Below the pieces are notes generated by a model, which was not told the DNA's origin, searched no databases, and was given only the letters and a program-made list of their open reading frames with translations. DNA of 64,000 bases from Bradyrhizobium algeriense (GTDB lineage: Bacteria > Pseudomonadota > Alphaproteobacteria > Rhizobiales > Xanthobacteraceae): the NCBI RefSeq assembly GCF_036924595.1, contig NZ_JAZHRV010000001.1, forward strand, positions 4,836,001 to 4,900,000, written 5' to 3'. Shown in pieces: positions 61,611 to 64,000 of the stretch. Position numbers and translations under genes: made by a program. Position 1 is the first letter of the stretch; every line of letters starts with the position of its first letter.

Positions 61611-62015
61611 ATGAAGAGACGTATCACCCATCTTGCCATTGCTGCGGCATGGATCGCGGTCATCGCGATCGCCTATGCCACGCTGACGCATGTCGGCTTT
61701 GTTTATTCGATCTATTTCAAGCTCTCGCCGTTTCTGATGCAGCCGGCCATGCAGACCTACGCTCATTTTGAACACGTCATCGCGTTTGCGGTCCTCGGTG
61801 CCCTCTTTGGCTTCGCTTATCCTCGACGCCTGATTCTTGTTTGCTGCATCGTGTTCGGTGCCGCGGCGCTACTGGAGATCTTGCAGACCATGACGCCGGA
61901 CCGACATGGCACATTGATCGATGCGCTGGAGAAGATTGTTGGTGGAGCCGCTGGAATCATGTTCGCCAGGACAGTCCAGTACTTCAGAGAGAGAAGAAGA
62001 ATCAGCGCTGACTAG
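61611..62015 (+). CDS. VanZ-like family membrane protein
   Basis: This protein of about 134 residues has four predicted helices (THLAIAAAWIAVIAIAYATL; HFEHVIAFAVLGALFGFAY). The H-x-x-x-F motif region and PDRHGTLIDALEKIVGGAAGI match VanZ-like proteins often found in EPS/exosortase neighbourhoods. ATG 61611 is chosen; GTG 61596 is possible. Function in this branch is unknown. Confidence 0.7.
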   Translation: MKRRITHLAIAAAWIAVIAIAYATLTHVGFVYSIYFKLSPFLMQPAMQTYAHFEHVIAFAVLGALFGFAYPRRLILVCCIVFGAAALLEILQTMTPDRHGTLIDALEKIVGGAAGIMFARTVQYFRERRRISAD

Positions 62016-62117
62016 AGCCTTTTCCGTTCCGATTGAATCGGAACGGGGCTCTAGGTTCTTATTTTGACGCGTTTTCTTGACGCGAACCGGTTTCCACTTC
62101 GCTGGAAAACGCTATAA
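62013..62117. repeat. Rhizobial intergenic palindromic repeat
   Basis: The element reads AGAGCCTTTTCCGTTCCGATT / GAATCGGAACGGGGCTCT with an inverted-repeat core, then TTTTGACGCGTTTTCTTGACGCG and a second hairpin region around CCGGTTTCCACTTCGC. This is a form I recognise as a high-copy intergenic palindrome in Bradyrhizobium-type genomes. It can also terminate the VanZ transcript. Only one copy is seen in this window. Confidence 0.7.
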
Positions 62118-62173
62118 TTCTCGCAAAAGTGACGCCAGTCGATGTCTTCGCCCGCGGGATACTTCGTCGCGTC

Positions 62174-62419
62174 CTACCTGTACCGTAATCCGCAATTTTG
62201 CTCACGACACTCTCTCAGCCTGTCATCGCATGCTTGAATGCATGTCCCCGCGCCGTTGCAGGCGAGGCGACAAGCCGTGGCGTTATCAGAACAAATTTGG
62301 CAATAGCTCTGCGCAAGAATAACCCGGCCATTGTCGATCTTGAATCGACTGGAGTTGTTATCGGCCAACGTGACTCCGTCCATCGACAATAAGGCGAGCG
62401 CCGCAATCATGAATCTCAT
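62174..62419 (-). CDS. Small secreted Cys-rich protein
   Basis: This 81-aa protein has a signal peptide (MRFMIAALALLSMDGVTLA) and six or more cysteines (YCQICSDN, ACRLACNG, CIQACDD, LRECREQNCG) in a C-x2-C and C-x3-C pattern, suggesting a disulfide-stabilised periplasmic or surface peptide. GAGG precedes the ATG. No family was recognised. Confidence 0.6.
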   Translation of the reverse strand: MRFMIAALALLSMDGVTLADNNSSRFKIDNGRVILAQSYCQICSDNATACRLACNGAGTCIQACDDRLRECREQNCGLRYR

Positions 62420-62489
62420 TTCAGCCTCGTATGATCGTAGAGAAGATATCGGCCCGTTAGGCTAACAAATCCGCTAAAACTTCGAAACG

Positions 62490-62580
62490 TGAGAATCTCT
62501 GACGGCCACGATGATCTTGGGCTTCGCTGGCGTCGGCCTTCTTGGCTTACCGTGGGAAAGCAGGCGGGGCCTGTCCAGCG
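62490..62580 (+). pseudogene. Possible decayed PEP-CTERM anchor
   Basis: One frame reads LTATMILGFAGVGLLGLP, followed by ESRRG, resembling the helix and basic tail of a PEP-CTERM signal (compare MMILGFFGVGF and MLIFGFAGIGY elsewhere in the window). No start or upstream domain is attached. It could be a relic or coincidence. Confidence 0.2.
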
Positions 62581-62664
62581 CATGGCCCAGGTTTTCAGAC
62601 ATCCGACACCAAAGGCCGTCTCCGGGCGGCCCTTGGTTAGTGGGCAGGTGGCCCTGCGACGAAG

Positions 62665-62991
62665 CTATTCCGCGGCCATCTCAATCCTAAAATCGTCCAC
62701 CTTCTTCCCCGACCTTAGTTGCTCCGCAAGCCACCGTGGCTGCCTGCCGCGTCCAGCCCACGTTTCCGAAGGATCATCGGGATTGCGATATTTCGGGAAG
62801 ACGGGCGGGTACCCCCGGCGCTCCGACTTGGCAATTCGTCTTTCAAGAGTCGGCTTGGCTTTGAGCCGCTTCAAACGCCCTTCAAGAACATCTTTCTCTG
62901 CCGCCATTTTTACGGCCAAGGCCTCGCCAACCGCCAGATGCAGCTTCCACAGATCGTCGACGGACATTCGCTCAAGTTCGCCCAGCTTCAT
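62665..62991 (-). CDS. H-NS histone family DNA-binding protein
   Basis: This 108-aa protein has an N-terminal helical oligomerisation domain (LERMSVDDLWKLHLAVGEAL) and a C-terminal DNA-binding block KYRNPDDPSETWAGRGRQPRWL, the AT-hook-like motif (R-G-R-x-P) of H-NS-family proteins in Bradyrhizobium and relatives. GGGGA precedes ATG 62991. It could silence A+T-rich regions such as that at 34-37 kb. Confidence 0.88.
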   Translation of the reverse strand: MKLGELERMSVDDLWKLHLAVGEALAVKMAAEKDVLEGRLKRLKAKPTLERRIAKSERRGYPPVFPKYRNPDDPSETWAGRGRQPRWLAEQLRSGKKVDDFRIEMAAE

Positions 62992-63003
62992 GACGGTCCC
63001 CAA

Positions 63004-63314
63004 TCATGACCTAATTCTAGCTGCCATCTTCGTTTGACGAACGGTGATTTAAAAGCGCGAGTGTTCCGCATTTCAATATGCTGCGCTGCAAAGCAGTAGC
63101 GTTATTCGGCAAATTGTTAGGGAATATGAGCTCGCTCGATGCCGCACGCCCGTCGGATTTGGCATACTCGATCTATTTAGTCCCAACTCCAAACGAGCGA
63201 TGGGGTGGCTCATCGGGTTCACGTAACGCGCAGTTATCCCCAATCGGAGATTGACTCGAATTAATGGAGCGTGTTTAAAGAAAATACAACCAATAATAAA
63301 TGGGGGGAGGAATC
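63004..63314. other. Promoter region of the PEP-CTERM gene
   Basis: This region is A+T-rich near 63245-63305. No coding sequence seen. Confidence 0.4.
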
Positions 63315-63977
63315 ATGCGGTTTTCATCGCTGGGTTTAATCGGTCTGGGGACCGCGCTTGCGCTGACCTCCTTTGTCAGTAGTGCGTCGGCCGTCGTCAC
63401 GCTTAATCAGGATCTGGCTTCGGGCTGGACCCAAGGGACCGGCACGAGCAACGGCCATTTCGCGGTCGACACTGAGGCTGACGGGGTCGAACTCGGATTG
63501 CGTGCCTCTATTCGAGGGCCCGGGGGCGGACCGATCACGCCGACCGGAAATCTTTACATCGCGCCGGCGGGCAACTCATCCGGCAAGGCGTTGTGGAATT
63601 TCGAGTTCTCGGTCAATCCCGGTTCGCTGCTGGGCACCCACTCGTTACTGACGATTACCGGGCCCGGAGGGGTATTGGCGTTCAATCCGCAGCTAATACT
63701 AGACAATACCCCGATCGGCGGCCCGCTCTATCAGAACAGCGAAAATCTCGCTTTCGCTTTTCTGGGAGGCCCGATCAATTTCAATCCCAACGCCTCCGGC
63801 ATCTACACCTTCGATCTCAAGCTCTTCAGCTCAAACGACCAGCTACTGGGTGACGTGTCGATCCAGGTCAACGCCGTCCCCGAACCATCGACCTGGGCGA
63901 TGTTGATTTTTGGCTTCGCCGGCATCGGATATATGGCCTATCGCCGGAAATCACGGCAGGCCGTGCTGGCCGCCTGA
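63315..63977 (+). CDS. PEP-CTERM sorting-domain protein (exosortase substrate)
   Basis: From ATG 63315, which follows GGGGGGAGG, this 220-aa protein has a signal peptide (RFSSLGLIGLGTALALTSF, cleavage near ASA). The mature part is Gly/Asn/Pro-rich. The sorting signal is VPEPSTWAMLIFGFAGIGY followed by YRRKSRQ. It is the fourth intact exosortase substrate in the window and is distant from the exosortase gene, as is usual for such proteins. Confidence 0.92.
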   Translation: MRFSSLGLIGLGTALALTSFVSSASAVVTLNQDLASGWTQGTGTSNGHFAVDTEADGVELGLRASIRGPGGGPITPTGNLYIAPAGNSSGKALWNFEFSVNPGSLLGTHSLLTITGPGGVLAFNPQLILDNTPIGGPLYQNSENLAFAFLGGPINFNPNASGIYTFDLKLFSSNDQLLGDVSIQVNAVPEPSTWAMLIFGFAGIGYMAYRRKSRQAVLAA

Positions 63978-64000
63978 CTCCATCTTCACCAATGAAGCGA

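Noticed and set aside
1..64000. tRNA, rRNA, CRISPR arrays, insertion sequences and integrases
   Set aside because: No characteristic stem, repeat-spacer pattern, transposase or recombinase sequence was seen. This was a visual check, not a covariance search.

Overview
The window looks like a chromosomal segment of a Bradyrhizobium-like alphaproteobacterium (Nitrobacteraceae). This rests on the GC-rich codon usage, the H-NS-family regulator with a C-terminal AT-hook-like block, the tiny secreted and membrane proteins typical of that group, and an intergenic palindrome at about 62.0 kb of a kind I know from Bradyrhizobium/Rhodopseudomonas genomes. No rRNA, tRNA, CRISPR array, transposase or phage module was seen.

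Layout. 0.6-5.6 kb holds housekeeping or catabolic enzymes (DsbA/HCCA-isomerase-like protein, GST, class II aldolase/adducin protein, tandem GAF-like protein, epoxide hydrolase), then a CHAT-domain remnant. 6-14 kb holds small membrane and secreted proteins, a large TPR/beta-barrel NfrA-like outer-membrane protein, a PEP-CTERM protein and a two-gene micro-operon below the usual ORF size cut-off. 14-51 kb is a large exopolysaccharide (EPS) locus built around an exosortase. It has glycosyltransferases of families GT2, GT4, GT26, GT61 and GT11-like. Its Wzx-like flippase, Wzy-like polymerase/ligase, Wzz-type chain-length protein, BY-kinase-type ATPase, Wza-like export protein and outer-membrane barrel form an EPS assembly and export set. 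The exosortase set comprises the exosortase, a 74-aa accessory protein, EpsI, an EpsD-like prolyl isomerase, an ExeA-like ATPase and a PrsT-like TPR lipoprotein. The locus also carries acyltransferases, methyltransferases, a UbiA-type prenyltransferase and a Tat-exported glycoside-hydrolase-like protein. 51-56 kb has a second-strand PEP-CTERM protein, a GspG-like pseudopilin and an RND efflux pump. 56-64 kb has another GT2, two unassigned proteins, a second copy of the micro-operon, a PilZ protein coupled to a Gly/Tyr-rich secreted protein, a VanZ-like protein, an H-NS-family regulator and a fourth PEP-CTERM protein.

Working together. The EPS genes plausibly build a lipid-linked repeat unit (GTs, methyl- and acyltransferases), flip and polymerise it (Wzx/Wzy) and export it (Wzz, kinase, Wza-like protein, barrel). 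The exosortase would cleave PEP-CTERM proteins at the inner membrane so that they travel with or anchor to this polymer. Four intact PEP-CTERM substrates in one window (11.4, 17.0, 51.2 and 63.3 kb) fit that idea. No priming undecaprenyl-phosphate sugar transferase is in the window, so it must lie elsewhere.

Main points for a second look: two diverged copies of an uncharacterised tiny bicistronic operon (13.6-13.9 and 60.4-60.7 kb); a one-base frameshift near the 3' end of epsD; a GT26-STAS fusion; a Tat-exported clan GH-A-like protein; and sigma-54-like promoter candidates in the exosortase region.
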